Origin: JAFGRR01 sp964563855
GTDB taxonomy: Bacteria; Planctomycetota; Phycisphaerae; UBA1845; Fen-1342
Length of the DNA stretch: 64,000 nucleotides
Direction: 5' to 3'
NCBI GenBank assembly: GCA_964563855.1
Contig: CAZLYU010000004.1
Span: 30,315-94,314, forward strand
Positions 7,889-16,112 of the stretch are shown piece by piece. A program made the translations under genes and the position numbers. The number at the start of each line of letters is the position of its first letter. Position 1 is the first letter of the stretch. The notes beneath the pieces were generated by a model that searched no databases, had not been told where the DNA came from, and saw only the letters and a list, made by a program, of their open reading frames with translations.

Positions 7889-8908
7889 TTACCACGGTTC
7901 GTAGCCGAGCCAATCCGTAGCGAGGAACTGAAATCGCCCGACAAGCAACGCGATGCGTCCCATGACCGTGTAGCCGAAGCCCGCGCCAAACGCGATCATC
8001 AGCACCCACACGCCGAGGCGCGAGACCCGCCCGACGACGCCTTTGTGCTCGAGCGAGAAGAAGAAGTACACGAGCACGCAGAGGGTGCCGAAGAGCAGCA
8101 GCCAGTTGTTCATGACGCTGGCGTAGAAGGTCATGCCGTACGACACCGCAACGGCGCCGTCCGCACCCGTTTGGTAGATCGGCTGAATGATCGGGACGAT
8201 GGCGTTGCGAATCTGGGCCACGAAGTCGGCCTGGAGATAGGCGACCAGACGAATGCCGGCGGTGGCGCCGATGATGAAGGCGAGCGGCCAGCGGGAGATC
8301 CAGCCGCCCTTCGGCGCCAGCCGCCAGAGCAGCATCACGCCCAGGACGGTCGGGATCCAGAACCAATAGTCCATGAGCGCGTACCACGGCGCGGCGAGCC
8401 CGCCGGTGCGGACGGCTTCTTCGTAGGGCGCGACGCCGGAGAGCCAGCTTCGCAGTGCGAGCGTGTTGGCCAACTCGTCGAGATTCAAATCTGGCAGGAG
8501 ATAGCGCTTCGCGTGCCAGGGATCGAGTTTGACGAATAGCAGCTTGATGACGTTGTCCCAAAACGCCAGCACCATGATGTACGCGGCGGACACGCCGACG
8601 AAGAGGTGTTCGGCGAAACGGTAGAGCGGGTTGTCTTTGTAGAGAAACGAGAGAATCGCGAGCGTGAGCAGCGCCGCCAGCCAGAGGCCGAACGTGCGCG
8701 GCCAACTGAACTCGACGCGCGGGCCGTTGGCTTCGGCGCGCAACCGTTCGGCTTCGGCCTGGTTCAGCTCGACCTTCTTCGCATCGGCCCCCTGACCGGC
8801 AATCATGTAGTAGCGGCTGCCGGTCTTGCCGGTGACCGCCTGGAAAGCGACGTAGCCCGCGAAGGCGAGCAGCGCGATCACGGCTATGGCGCGTAACACC
8901 GCGGTCAT
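7889..8908 (-). CDS. Conserved polytopic membrane protein, operon gene 5
   Basis: 339 residues from the ATG at 8908, which overlaps the preceding stop codon as ATGA; an in-frame extension to 9004 lies inside the upstream gene and is rejected. One N-terminal helix (VLRAIAVIALLAFAGYVAFQ), a short soluble stretch, then at least six helices including LAALLTLAILSFLYKDNPLYRFAEHLFV split by short loops, VMLLWRLAPKGGW, and a C-terminal LGVWVLMIAFGAGFGYTVMGRIALL. Last gene of a five-gene set with overlapping or nearly overlapping ends, so the products probably form one membrane assembly. No domain with known function recognised. Confidence 0.7.
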   Translation of the reverse strand: MTAVLRAIAVIALLAFAGYVAFQAVTGKTGSRYYMIAGQGADAKKVELNQAEAERLRAEANGPRVEFSWPRTFGLWLAALLTLAILSFLYKDNPLYRFAEHLFVGVSAAYIMVLAFWDNVIKLLFVKLDPWHAKRYLLPDLNLDELANTLALRSWLSGVAPYEEAVRTGGLAAPWYALMDYWFWIPTVLGVMLLWRLAPKGGWISRWPLAFIIGATAGIRLVAYLQADFVAQIRNAIVPIIQPIYQTGADGAVAVSYGMTFYASVMNNWLLLFGTLCVLVYFFFSLEHKGVVGRVSRLGVWVLMIAFGAGFGYTVMGRIALLVGRFQFLATDWLGYEPW

Positions 8909-9831
8909 CGCACACGCCCTCCGCTCTGACGCTGCAAGAACAGAATGATGTTGCCGAAGACGATCAGCACCAGAATGAGCACGTGCGCGAAGAGCTGCGG
9001 CCACATGCGTTCCAGGCCCTGTCGATAGCGGTTGATTGGTTCGCCGGCCGAGTCAAACCCGTAGGCCATCTGATCGAGCACACCGTCGCCGTCTTCGTCG
9101 ATCGGCGGGTAGTTCTCCATCAGATGGGCCTCATACTCGGCGGCGCCTTTGATCGCACCGAGCAAGCCCTGCATCTGCGTTGGGTAGTAGGGATAGAGCA
9201 GGGGCGACTGCACTCCCGTGCAACCGGCGATCAGGCGAATGTTGTAAGGCGTGGCGGCGTACTGCACCCACTCTTTGGTTCCCGGCTGACCGGCGCTGAC
9301 GCTGACGATCAGGTCGACATTCTGGATGGTCGTGAGATCGCGCGTGAGCGGCAGCGTTGTGACGCTGTTGCCGAGGTGGTCGATGCTGTACGCCTCGCGC
9401 AGGTTGGTGGTGAGCAAACGAATAACGACTTCCTGCCCGACCTTGTATCCCAGGTTGACGAAATCTTCGCCGTAACGCATCTCGGGGAACTCGGTTCGCA
9501 AGACGCTGCTGATGGTGTCTTCGACCATCTGCGCGCCGAGCGGCCACAGCGCGACAAACAGCAGCTTGTGGTTTTTCTTGGCGGCGTGCCAGGTGAGCGC
9601 CGTGGCCATCGGCTGCAGTTCGGGGGCGCTGCCGGGGTCGTAGTCGAACGCGAGCAGCACCAACGACCCTTCCGGCAGGTTCTCGATCTCGTTGAACGCG
9701 TTGATTGTGATCGGGGTGGCTTGCTCGGGCGCGTCGTACGGCATGAGCACCGGCAGCAGCACCGCCAATCCCATGAGCAGGAAGATCCAGCGTCGATCGA
9801 GCGTGACCAGTTTGTCAATCCAGCGCGCCAC
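8905..9831 (-). CDS. Membrane-anchored protein with large extracytoplasmic domain, operon gene 4
   Basis: 308 residues, GTG start one base after the stop of the preceding gene. One transmembrane helix at about 17-30 (IFLLMGLAVLLPVLMPY), a soluble alpha/beta domain of roughly 230 residues with GSLVLLAFDYDPGSAPELQPM and NVDLIVSVSAGQPGTKEW, an EF-hand/dockerin-like calcium loop DEDGDGVLDQMAYGFD near 240-255, and a C-terminal helix LFAHVLILVLIVFGNIILFL. Both helices place the middle domain on one side of the membrane. Family uncharacterised; possible metal or ligand sensing is inference from the acidic loop. Confidence 0.7.
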   Translation of the reverse strand: MARWIDKLVTLDRRWIFLLMGLAVLLPVLMPYDAPEQATPITINAFNEIENLPEGSLVLLAFDYDPGSAPELQPMATALTWHAAKKNHKLLFVALWPLGAQMVEDTISSVLRTEFPEMRYGEDFVNLGYKVGQEVVIRLLTTNLREAYSIDHLGNSVTTLPLTRDLTTIQNVDLIVSVSAGQPGTKEWVQYAATPYNIRLIAGCTGVQSPLLYPYYPTQMQGLLGAIKGAAEYEAHLMENYPPIDEDGDGVLDQMAYGFDSAGEPINRYRQGLERMWPQLFAHVLILVLIVFGNIILFLQRQSGGRVR

Positions 9832-9832
9832 G

Positions 9833-10921
9833 CTAGCTCCGATCAGAACCGAGGTACGAACGGTCGATGCCCAACAGAATCTTCAGCGACGTCGAGACGA
9901 TGCCCAACGCGATGCCGATGATGATCGCGCGGGTGCCGGCCGTGTTCCACACCGCCATGATCCAGTCGGTCAGGTTCGGGATGTAGAAGAACGCGGCCAC
10001 CCCCGCCAGCCAGTCGGGGATTGACTCGTCGAGCAGGCCGCCGGTCAACATGGCGCCTGCCGGCGTGCGGCCCAGAAGAATGATGAATGCGGTGAGCAGC
10101 AGCATGACCGATTCCGCGTTGCGTGCGCGAAACGCGCGAAAGGCGGCGGACGCCACGTAGAACGCCAGCAGCGCGAACATCGTCTGCTGCAGCGGCAGGA
10201 TGACGTAGCTGTAGCTCCACCAGTAGGCGGCGCCGTTCGCCAGATAGTTGCCGGTCAGATGATTGTGCGTCTTCATCTCGCCGGACAGCACATCACCGAT
10301 CGCCACTGGAATCGCAACCGGTTCGTAAGGCTCATCCGCGTATCGCACGGGCTGCGGAACCGTAACGTCAGCCAAGACTTGTTCGGGCTCGGTGCGCTCT
10401 GGGTCGCCTTCCAGCGGGGTCATCAAGGTGAACAACCCGCGCCCGGTCTCGTCGACTTCCATCTGGCCGATGACTTCGCCGTTCAACCGGACGGGCACTG
10501 TGGCGCCCGGCGTCAACTCGAACGCCCGCACGTTGAAAATACGCTGGAACTGCGGCGATCCGTCGACGTCGTTGGTGTCGTCTGTGATGTTGGCTTCCGC
10601 CACCGGTCCGTTGTCGGCCACCATGATCGAGGACAAACCGTAGACCGGCGGTACGCCGATCTTGCCCAGGCCGATCACCAGGGTGCCGACGAACCCGATC
10701 ACCGTGACCAGGCTGTAGCCCCAGCCTGATTGCCGACGGCTGACCTTCGAGAGGTGCATCTGGAGCAGGCTGGCGGCGCCCAGGATGGCGGCGAACGCAG
10801 CGATGATGAGGAAGAACGCTTCGGTCGTGCTCTTGAGCCCGGTCACCGGCGGAATGAAATCCACCAGGATGAGGATGACGCCGGCCAAACCGGTAATGAG
10901 CAGCGGAACGGTTCGTTTCAC
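9833..10921 (-). CDS. Conserved polytopic membrane protein, operon gene 3
   Basis: 362 residues, GTG start, 19 bases after the preceding gene's stop. Three N-terminal helices (about 6-25, 33-55, 70-90), an extracytoplasmic beta-rich segment of about 130 residues (ELTPGATVPVRLNGEVIGQM), then several helices in the C-terminal half (MFALLAFYVASAAFRAF, ESVMLLLTAFIILLG, AIIIGIALGIVSTSLKILLG). The arrangement helices-loop-helices fits a subunit of a membrane complex. No characterised relative recognised. Confidence 0.7.
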   Translation of the reverse strand: MKRTVPLLITGLAGVILILVDFIPPVTGLKSTTEAFFLIIAAFAAILGAASLLQMHLSKVSRRQSGWGYSLVTVIGFVGTLVIGLGKIGVPPVYGLSSIMVADNGPVAEANITDDTNDVDGSPQFQRIFNVRAFELTPGATVPVRLNGEVIGQMEVDETGRGLFTLMTPLEGDPERTEPEQVLADVTVPQPVRYADEPYEPVAIPVAIGDVLSGEMKTHNHLTGNYLANGAAYWWSYSYVILPLQQTMFALLAFYVASAAFRAFRARNAESVMLLLTAFIILLGRTPAGAMLTGGLLDESIPDWLAGVAAFFYIPNLTDWIMAVWNTAGTRAIIIGIALGIVSTSLKILLGIDRSYLGSDRS

Positions 10922-10940
10922 GTCGCGATGGTCTCCGCCG

Positions 10941-12386
10941 CTAACCCGAGGTCGTCGTGAGCACGTTGTTCAGCAGGAACCGCAGCGTGTCGCCGACGAG
11001 CGAATTCTGTAGGCTTGGCGCGAGCGCCAAGATCGAGGCGACAAACACGCCGAAGACAATCAGAATGACGCAAATCACCTTGCCGAGGTCCTGCCCCTTC
11101 AGGCTGCCAAGCTGGTGCGGCTCGCCGGACAGATACGCCGACGCGGCGAAGAACTCTTCGCCGATCAGCGTGTAGTCGCACGCGGCCACGAAGAATGGCA
11201 ACTGGGCTGGCATCGCGGTTCCCGCAATCTGAATGCTGCCGACCGAGTTCGCCGTTTCAGCGAGAATCAGCGACTCGGCGAAAAACGCCCCCATGTAGAA
11301 TGACGCCGCCGGCTTCTCACGCACCATGGTGCCCGTGATCGCGGCGACGTAGGCAAACTGTTCTTCCGACGTGAAGTAGATCTTCTTTTCGTCGTAGGCG
11401 TCGGGACGGCCCGCGTTCACATAGCTGGTTTGCACGGTCTCGCGCGCCGCGGTCATGACAAGCGGACTGCGGGTCGGCACTTCGAGCATGGCGTCGTGAT
11501 CGGCCGCCGTGCCCGCTACGCGTCCCAGCACGATCAGTCCGGCAATCGTCTGAATGTCGTTGATGTCGAGAATGCCCGGCACAAACATGATCGGCCGGCC
11601 CATCTCGGTCGCGCGACCGACGGCTTCGTCGACCGCTTCCAGACCGGCGATCTTGCGGACGTTCAGTTCCGCCCCGCTTCGAACGCGCTCGATGAAGTAC
11701 ACCACCGCGCCACAGATCACCGCCATAAACAGGAAGAAATAAAGCTTCTCCTGATGCAGCCAGTTTTGCTGTGGCGAGACGGGTCCGACCGTAGCGATGA
11801 CGCGCGGATCGGCGTCGTCGAACATCGCGGTGAGGGTGTACTCGTACTCCCGGCCGTGTTTGATCTGCTTATCGTTGACGAACTTCAGGGTTTCGCCGCT
11901 CAGGTTTGCGACGAGCTCGACGTCCGCGTCGATGTCGGTGTCCAACCGCTGTCGTTCGATGCGATACGCGGTCGCGTCTTCTACCGGCAGCCAGGCCAAT
12001 TCCAATGCGAAGCCGTCGTCGTTGGGCACGTCGTAAACGGAGAACGCCGGAACAATCGTCAGCAGCGCCGCGCGAATCGGCGCAACCGCGCTGGTCCACT
12101 GATCGAGCGCTGCCGCCGCCTCCTCCTTCACACGCGCCGCATAGACCGCCTCGACCGCTTCGTTCGCGGCGGCGAAATCGAGCGTGTCGAGCGGATAGTC
12201 TGCTCGTTCGAGCGCCGTCCGCGCGTCAGCCAGATCGCCGCGCACGTTGAGCACGCCGGCGAGACCTTCGTAAGCCGACCACGCCAGGCGAATGTCGACG
12301 CTGCGTTCGAGCTCCGCGGCTTGCGCGGGAAGCACAAGCGTTGTGAGCAGCAGCAAGCAGGCGATCGGGCGGCGGCGTCGAGTCAT
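10941..12386 (-). CDS. DUF6754-like membrane protein with signal peptide and Fn3-like domain, operon gene 2
   Basis: 481 residues from the ATG at 12386 (ATGA overlap with the upstream stop; the longer frame to 12581 is inside that gene). Signal peptide MTRRRRPIACLLLLTTLVLP...; a helical segment; a fibronectin-III-like stretch near 130-230 (ATAYRIERQRL, HGREYEYTLTAMF); one helix (FFLFMAVICGAVVYFIERV); then a strongly conserved-looking cytoplasmic part with AVGRATEMGRPIMFVPGI, ASFYMGAFFAESLILAETA and FVAACDYTLIGEEFFAASAYL, which I recall as the DUF6754 family; and a final helix. The family has no assigned activity. Assignment to DUF6754 is from memory of its signature and needs a profile search. 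Confidence 0.7.
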   Translation of the reverse strand: MTRRRRPIACLLLLTTLVLPAQAAELERSVDIRLAWSAYEGLAGVLNVRGDLADARTALERADYPLDTLDFAAANEAVEAVYAARVKEEAAAALDQWTSAVAPIRAALLTIVPAFSVYDVPNDDGFALELAWLPVEDATAYRIERQRLDTDIDADVELVANLSGETLKFVNDKQIKHGREYEYTLTAMFDDADPRVIATVGPVSPQQNWLHQEKLYFFLFMAVICGAVVYFIERVRSGAELNVRKIAGLEAVDEAVGRATEMGRPIMFVPGILDINDIQTIAGLIVLGRVAGTAADHDAMLEVPTRSPLVMTAARETVQTSYVNAGRPDAYDEKKIYFTSEEQFAYVAAITGTMVREKPAASFYMGAFFAESLILAETANSVGSIQIAGTAMPAQLPFFVAACDYTLIGEEFFAASAYLSGEPHQLGSLKGQDLGKVICVILIVFGVFVASILALAPSLQNSLVGDTLRFLLNNVLTTTSG

Positions 12387-12724
12387 GCGTCCCCCTCGCC
12401 GCGCGGTGTGTTCGCCTCGGCCGCGGCGTCTTCGATGTGTCGACAGAGGGTCTCGATGCTGCCCCGCCGTTCGAGAAATCCGCAAAACGCTCGGTAGTCG
12501 TCGGGTTTGAGCACCAGCGTGGCCACGGGGCCGATAAACCGCAGAAACTGACCAGCGACGAAATTCAGCGGATGCGAGCACTCCAGCGCCATCAGCGCCG
12601 GCGTTGTCATCCCGCGCCGCACCACAGCGCGAGCGACGCGCTCGACGATTGCGAGCTCTTCCGCGTTCGGCGTGGCGGGGCCTTCCGGCTCAATCGCGAA
12701 CGCATGTTTGAGCCACTGCATCAC
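12383..12724 (-). CDS. Small conserved cytosolic protein, operon gene 1
   Basis: 113 residues, no signal peptide. The recognisable core is VVRRGMTTPALMALECSHPLNFVAGQFLRF followed by VLKPDDYRAFCGFLERRGSIE; the middle stretch FVAGQFLRFIGPVATLVL is hydrophobic enough to touch the membrane. First gene of the leftward five-gene operon: its stop overlaps the start of the DUF6754-like gene by four bases. Upstream is the 326-base divergent region shared with the MTAP-like gene. Function unknown; an accessory or assembly subunit is a guess from position. Confidence 0.65.
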   Translation of the reverse strand: MMQWLKHAFAIEPEGPATPNAEELAIVERVARAVVRRGMTTPALMALECSHPLNFVAGQFLRFIGPVATLVLKPDDYRAFCGFLERRGSIETLCRHIEDAAAEANTPRGEGDA

Positions 12725-13050
12725 GAACCAAGCTCCGCGGATCGGAACGGATCGACGAGGCGGCCTCGCTGCTGGACCGCGTTAGGGCGGCGGATCGTAA
12801 CGGACGGTCTGCACCGTGTCACGAACCGAAATTCAAACCGGATCGCGAATCGCTCACGCGACGGTAACCCGATCTTTACCGATCGGGGCGTTCTCGCTAG
12901 ACTGCCGGTTTCGCCGCCGCGCGACGTGCAGTCATCGTGCGCATGGCGGTGCAGGTTGATCGGACGTCATGGCGTGGCGGCGTCCCCGAGAACGGCACAG
13001 CGGCGAACTGTCCAACTTCCTGAGAGCGACGACGACCGGAGGCGGCCCCC
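12725..13050. other. Divergent intergenic region, 326 bases
   Basis: No convincing gene here; short frames lack ribosome sites and family resemblance. It separates the leftward membrane operon from the rightward MTAP-like gene and must hold promoters for both. The only rightward candidate seen is the weak pair listed at 12875-12903. Confidence 0.6.
12875..12903 (+). promoter_or_regulatory. Possible promoter of the MTAP-like gene
   Basis: TTTACC (12875-12880) and TAGACT (12898-12903) with a 17-base spacer; each hexamer matches consensus at four of six positions. About 150 bases before the ATG at 13051. Confidence 0.3.
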
Positions 13051-13941
13051 ATGGCGACACCCCTGGCCTGTATCAGCGGCATCGCAGCCGACCGCGTTCT
13101 GCACGAGCGCGGCCAGGTGCGGGAAGAACTTGGCGTGCAACACACGCCCTACGGGCCTTCGCAGTTTGTGAGTGTCTGTGAGAGCGGCCACGGCCGGTTC
13201 CTGTTTCTGTCACGATTTGGCGCGGCGCACCAGCCCACCCCCCCGCACGCGATCAATCACCGCGCGAACCTGTGGGCGCTGCGGGCGCTCGGGGCGCGGC
13301 ACATTCTCGCTTGGAACGACACCAAAGCCGTTAGTCACAATTATCGCGTGGGGCAGTTTGTGCTCGTCGACGACCTGATCGACGAAACCGTTTCGCCGCC
13401 GCTTTCGTTCCTGGATACGTACGACGCCGCCCATGTCCGGCAGTGGCCTGTCTTTTGCGCCGAGCTGCGCGGTTTCGCCGCCGATGCGCTCCGCGCCGAG
13501 GGTTGCGAATTCAACGAGCGCGGGGTTTACGTGTGCGTGGAAGGCCATCGGCAAGACACACCCGCAGAGGTGCGCAAGTATGCGACGTACGGCGGCGACT
13601 TGATTGGCCGCGCGCTGGCGCCGGAAGTGTTCCTCGCCAAGGAGTTGCAGCTCGCGTACGCGGCGGTTTGCTATGTCTCCTCGTACGCCGAGATCGGGTC
13701 GAGCGCCCGTCCATTCGAGCGTGGGCAGGTGCTGGATGAAGATATTGAGGCGAAGCGCGTCGCCGACGCCGTCAGCCGCTTGCCGGGCGTGATGGAGCAC
13801 ATCGTCAAGCGGCTCGACGCGGGCTCGGCGCCGGCGAAGACTTCCCCCGCGAACCAAACTAGCGCGGGGCCGAACGGCGTCGTCATTCCGAACCGGGCGG
13901 TTTCGCAGCCGGCGGCGCAACATACCGCGCGTCTGCGTTAG
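13051..13941 (+). CDS. Divergent MTA phosphorylase-like protein (PNP/UDP family) lacking usual active-site residues
   Basis: 296 residues; GGAGG upstream of the ATG. The fold is readable by alignment to 5'-methylthioadenosine phosphorylase: PPHAINHRANLWALRALGA (MTAP: PSKVNYQANIWALKEEG), VGQFVLVDDLIDET, GVYVCVEGHR and LAPEVFLAKELQLAYAAVCYVSSYAE. However, the N-terminal GGTGL phosphate loop is absent (ISGIA), the RHGRxH loop reads SRFGAAH, TTACGS reads WNDTKA, and the catalytic ATDYD is SSYAE. It may use another leaving group or acceptor, act as a nucleoside hydrolase, or have lost catalysis. The amidohydrolase gene starts 6 bases later, suggesting a joint step in nucleoside or futalosine-type metabolism. 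Confidence 0.7.
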   Translation: MATPLACISGIAADRVLHERGQVREELGVQHTPYGPSQFVSVCESGHGRFLFLSRFGAAHQPTPPHAINHRANLWALRALGARHILAWNDTKAVSHNYRVGQFVLVDDLIDETVSPPLSFLDTYDAAHVRQWPVFCAELRGFAADALRAEGCEFNERGVYVCVEGHRQDTPAEVRKYATYGGDLIGRALAPEVFLAKELQLAYAAVCYVSSYAEIGSSARPFERGQVLDEDIEAKRVADAVSRLPGVMEHIVKRLDAGSAPAKTSPANQTSAGPNGVVIPNRAVSQPAAQHTARLR

Positions 13942-13947
13942 CGGGGG

Positions 13948-15195
13948 ATGTCGGCGAGCGCGACCGGCGCGCGTTTTGCGATCCGCGCCCGATGGGCCGC
14001 CCCGATCACCGCCCCGTTGATCCACGACGCGTGCGTCGGCGTGAGCGCCGGGCGGCTGGATTTTGTCGGCCCGTACGACGCCTGTGCTCACCGCGACCGC
14101 GACGTGTTCGACGTCGGCGACGCCGTACTGCTGCCGGGACTGATCAACGCCCATACGCACCTGCAGCTCACGGGCTATGCCGACCGATTGCCGCGCGGCC
14201 CGCTATGGCCCTGGGTGCGAGCGCTGATATCGCTACGCAATCAACCCGACGTCGTCGAGCGCGAGACGGCCGCGATCATTGACGGCGCGCGGCGCTCGCT
14301 GGCCGCGGGGGTGACGTGCGTCGGGGACATCTGCCGGATGCCGGTCGGCGTCGCGGTGGCGGCGTACGCTTTGACGGCGATACGCCGGGTCATCTTTCAC
14401 GAACTGATCTCGATCGCCAAAGACGCGCCGCGCACGCCGACCGAGCTGGACGCATGGCTTGCGGATGCCGCGTCCGCACGCGACGCCGCGTCTGACGAGC
14501 TCACAACTCATGCTGTTTCTCCGCATGCGCCGTACACCACGATGAGCGAACATGCCGCCGCCGGTCAGCGTTTGGCGCTCACACATGCCGTCCCCTGGAG
14601 CACGCACTGGTGCGAAACGCCGGAAGAGAGCGCCTGGCTGCGCGGCGACCGCGACACGTTGCCTGCTTGGCTGCGTGAGGCGCACGCGACGGCGGGGTTC
14701 GAACAGCCGGCGCGTGCAGTTGAGCACCTCAACGCGTACGCCTCGGTCGCGCCCGGTCTCTTGGTGCACTGCAACTATGTTGATGAAGCCCAGATCGCTC
14801 GGATCGTTGATCACGGCCACACCGTGGTCTACTGCCCGCTGGCTCACGCTTACTACGGTCATCCGCAATACCCGCTCGAGCACTTGCTGAGTGCTGGCTG
14901 CAACGTGGCGTTGGGGACGGATAGTGCGGCCAGCGGCGCGACGCTGAGCGTGCTTGACGAGATGCGCCACGTGCAACAGGTGTTCCCCTCAATCGCGGCC
15001 ACCGACCTGTTCGCGATGGCGACCGTCAACGCCGCTCGCGGACTGCGTCTGCCGAATCTGGGCGTGTTGCGGCCGGGCGCCTTCGCCGATCTCGCGGCGT
15101 TCCCCATCGACGCGGAGCGGCCCCTCGACGAGCTGATTGACGCGCCGCGGAGGGCATCGCACGTATGGGTGGCGGGCAAGCCGGTGATTGGGTGA
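13948..15195 (+). CDS. Amidohydrolase, aminofutalosine/MTA/SAH deaminase type
   Basis: 415 residues. Metal-dependent hydrolase of the TrzN/SsnA/MTA-deaminase branch: beta1 metal motif LINAHTHLQLTG, SPHAPYT, THWCETPEE (the HxxE substrate/metal pair), LVHCNYVDE, and the catalytic/metal Asp in LGTDSAAS near residue 325; it ends with the usual urease-like small domain (LRPGAFADLAAF). Members deaminate adenine nucleosides such as MTA, SAH or 6-amino-6-deoxyfutalosine (menaquinone route). Coupling to the MTAP-like gene supports a nucleoside substrate; choice among these is inference. The 3' end faces the convergent HTH-EIIA gene 25 bases away. Confidence 0.82.
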   Translation: MSASATGARFAIRARWAAPITAPLIHDACVGVSAGRLDFVGPYDACAHRDRDVFDVGDAVLLPGLINAHTHLQLTGYADRLPRGPLWPWVRALISLRNQPDVVERETAAIIDGARRSLAAGVTCVGDICRMPVGVAVAAYALTAIRRVIFHELISIAKDAPRTPTELDAWLADAASARDAASDELTTHAVSPHAPYTTMSEHAAAGQRLALTHAVPWSTHWCETPEESAWLRGDRDTLPAWLREAHATAGFEQPARAVEHLNAYASVAPGLLVHCNYVDEAQIARIVDHGHTVVYCPLAHAYYGHPQYPLEHLLSAGCNVALGTDSAASGATLSVLDEMRHVQQVFPSIAATDLFAMATVNAARGLRLPNLGVLRPGAFADLAAFPIDAERPLDELIDAPRRASHVWVAGKPVIG

Positions 15196-15220
15196 GCAGC
15201 GCGTTGGCGCGCGACGAGCG

Positions 15221-15928
15221 CTATCGCCGCCGACCCAGCAGCCCGCGTTCACATTCCACCAGCGCTTTGACGATCTGATCGACATCGTCGCCGGCGTCGC
15301 GAATCTCGTCGGCGAGTTGCGACGCGAACAACATGGAGAGCCGCGCGAGGGCATGCAGGTGCTGGCGTTCGTCATGACAGCACACCATGACGAAGACGTC
15401 GGTTAGACGTCCATCCATCGCACCGAACGGAATTCCCTGCGGCACGCGGGCGATGACCACCAGCGGCTGGGCGCTGAAGTATGGGTCCGGACGGCGTGGA
15501 TGCGGAAACGCAAACCCGCCGGGGAGCGCCGTGCTGTGGAGGGCTTCGCGTTGCTCCAGGGCGTCGCACAGGCCGGCGGCGTCATAGACGAGCCCGGTGC
15601 GCTCTGCGACGCGTGCGAGCTCACGCGGGACCGACGGTTTCGACCGGGCGGGCAGATGCGGCTCGATCGCTTCCGGGAACACGAAGCGACTGATGGCGAC
15701 TTCGTCCGGCGTTTCCGTCATCGCGCGTTCGAGGTTGAGCAGATCGCGCACATCGAGGAAGTGCATCTCGTGCTGCAGCCATTCGAGCAGCTCGGCGCGG
15801 TTAAACCGCCACTCGCCGCCGATGTTGCGCCCCGGCAACTTGCCGCGATCCGCCAGCTTCTTCACATCGCGGGCGTCCATCCCGATGTGCCGGGCGAGTT
15901 CTTCGAGCGTCATGTTGCTGAATGACAT
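15221..15928 (-). CDS. Excisionase-type HTH fused to a PTS fructose-family EIIA domain
   Basis: 235 residues from the ATG at 15928 (GTG at 15934 also possible). Residues 1-55 form a DNA-binding-excisionase/MerR-like HTH (LEELARHIGMDARDVKKLADRG, NIGGEWRFNRAELLEWL). Residues about 85-230 form a PTS EIIA type-2 domain with the phosphorylatable His at 143 in LPGGFAFPHPRRPDPY. No EI, HPr, EIIB or EIIC genes are nearby, so it is more likely a regulator reading phosphotransfer state (PtsN-like) than a transporter part. The fusion implies that phosphorylation could control DNA binding; that is inference. Confidence 0.85.
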   Translation of the reverse strand: MSFSNMTLEELARHIGMDARDVKKLADRGKLPGRNIGGEWRFNRAELLEWLQHEMHFLDVRDLLNLERAMTETPDEVAISRFVFPEAIEPHLPARSKPSVPRELARVAERTGLVYDAAGLCDALEQREALHSTALPGGFAFPHPRRPDPYFSAQPLVVIARVPQGIPFGAMDGRLTDVFVMVCCHDERQHLHALARLSMLFASQLADEIRDAGDDVDQIVKALVECERGLLGRRR

Positions 15929-16112
15929 ACGCACCTGGCCCCACCGGCGACTCTTGCGCTCGCATAGCCCACCACAAAAATATGCTCGTCGCTCACGTCC
16001 GCGTCAAACCGGCCCCGGACGCATTCTTTACCGCGCGACGACTTCATTCCGGCGCCGAATCTGCAGATGGAATGAGAGTCTTCGCCGTTGGTTCGCGCTG
16101 GGAGGTGCGGCA

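Noticed and set aside
7798..8539. Long rightward frame 7310-8539 antisense to the HEAT and membrane genes
   Set aside because: Low-complexity Ser/Arg/Ala composition typical of shadows of high-GC genes; the reverse-strand genes explain the region.
15597..16112. 5' extension of the secreted-protein gene to 15597
   Set aside because: Runs antisense through the HTH-EIIA gene; the ATG at 16113 has GGGAGGTG and a signal sequence.
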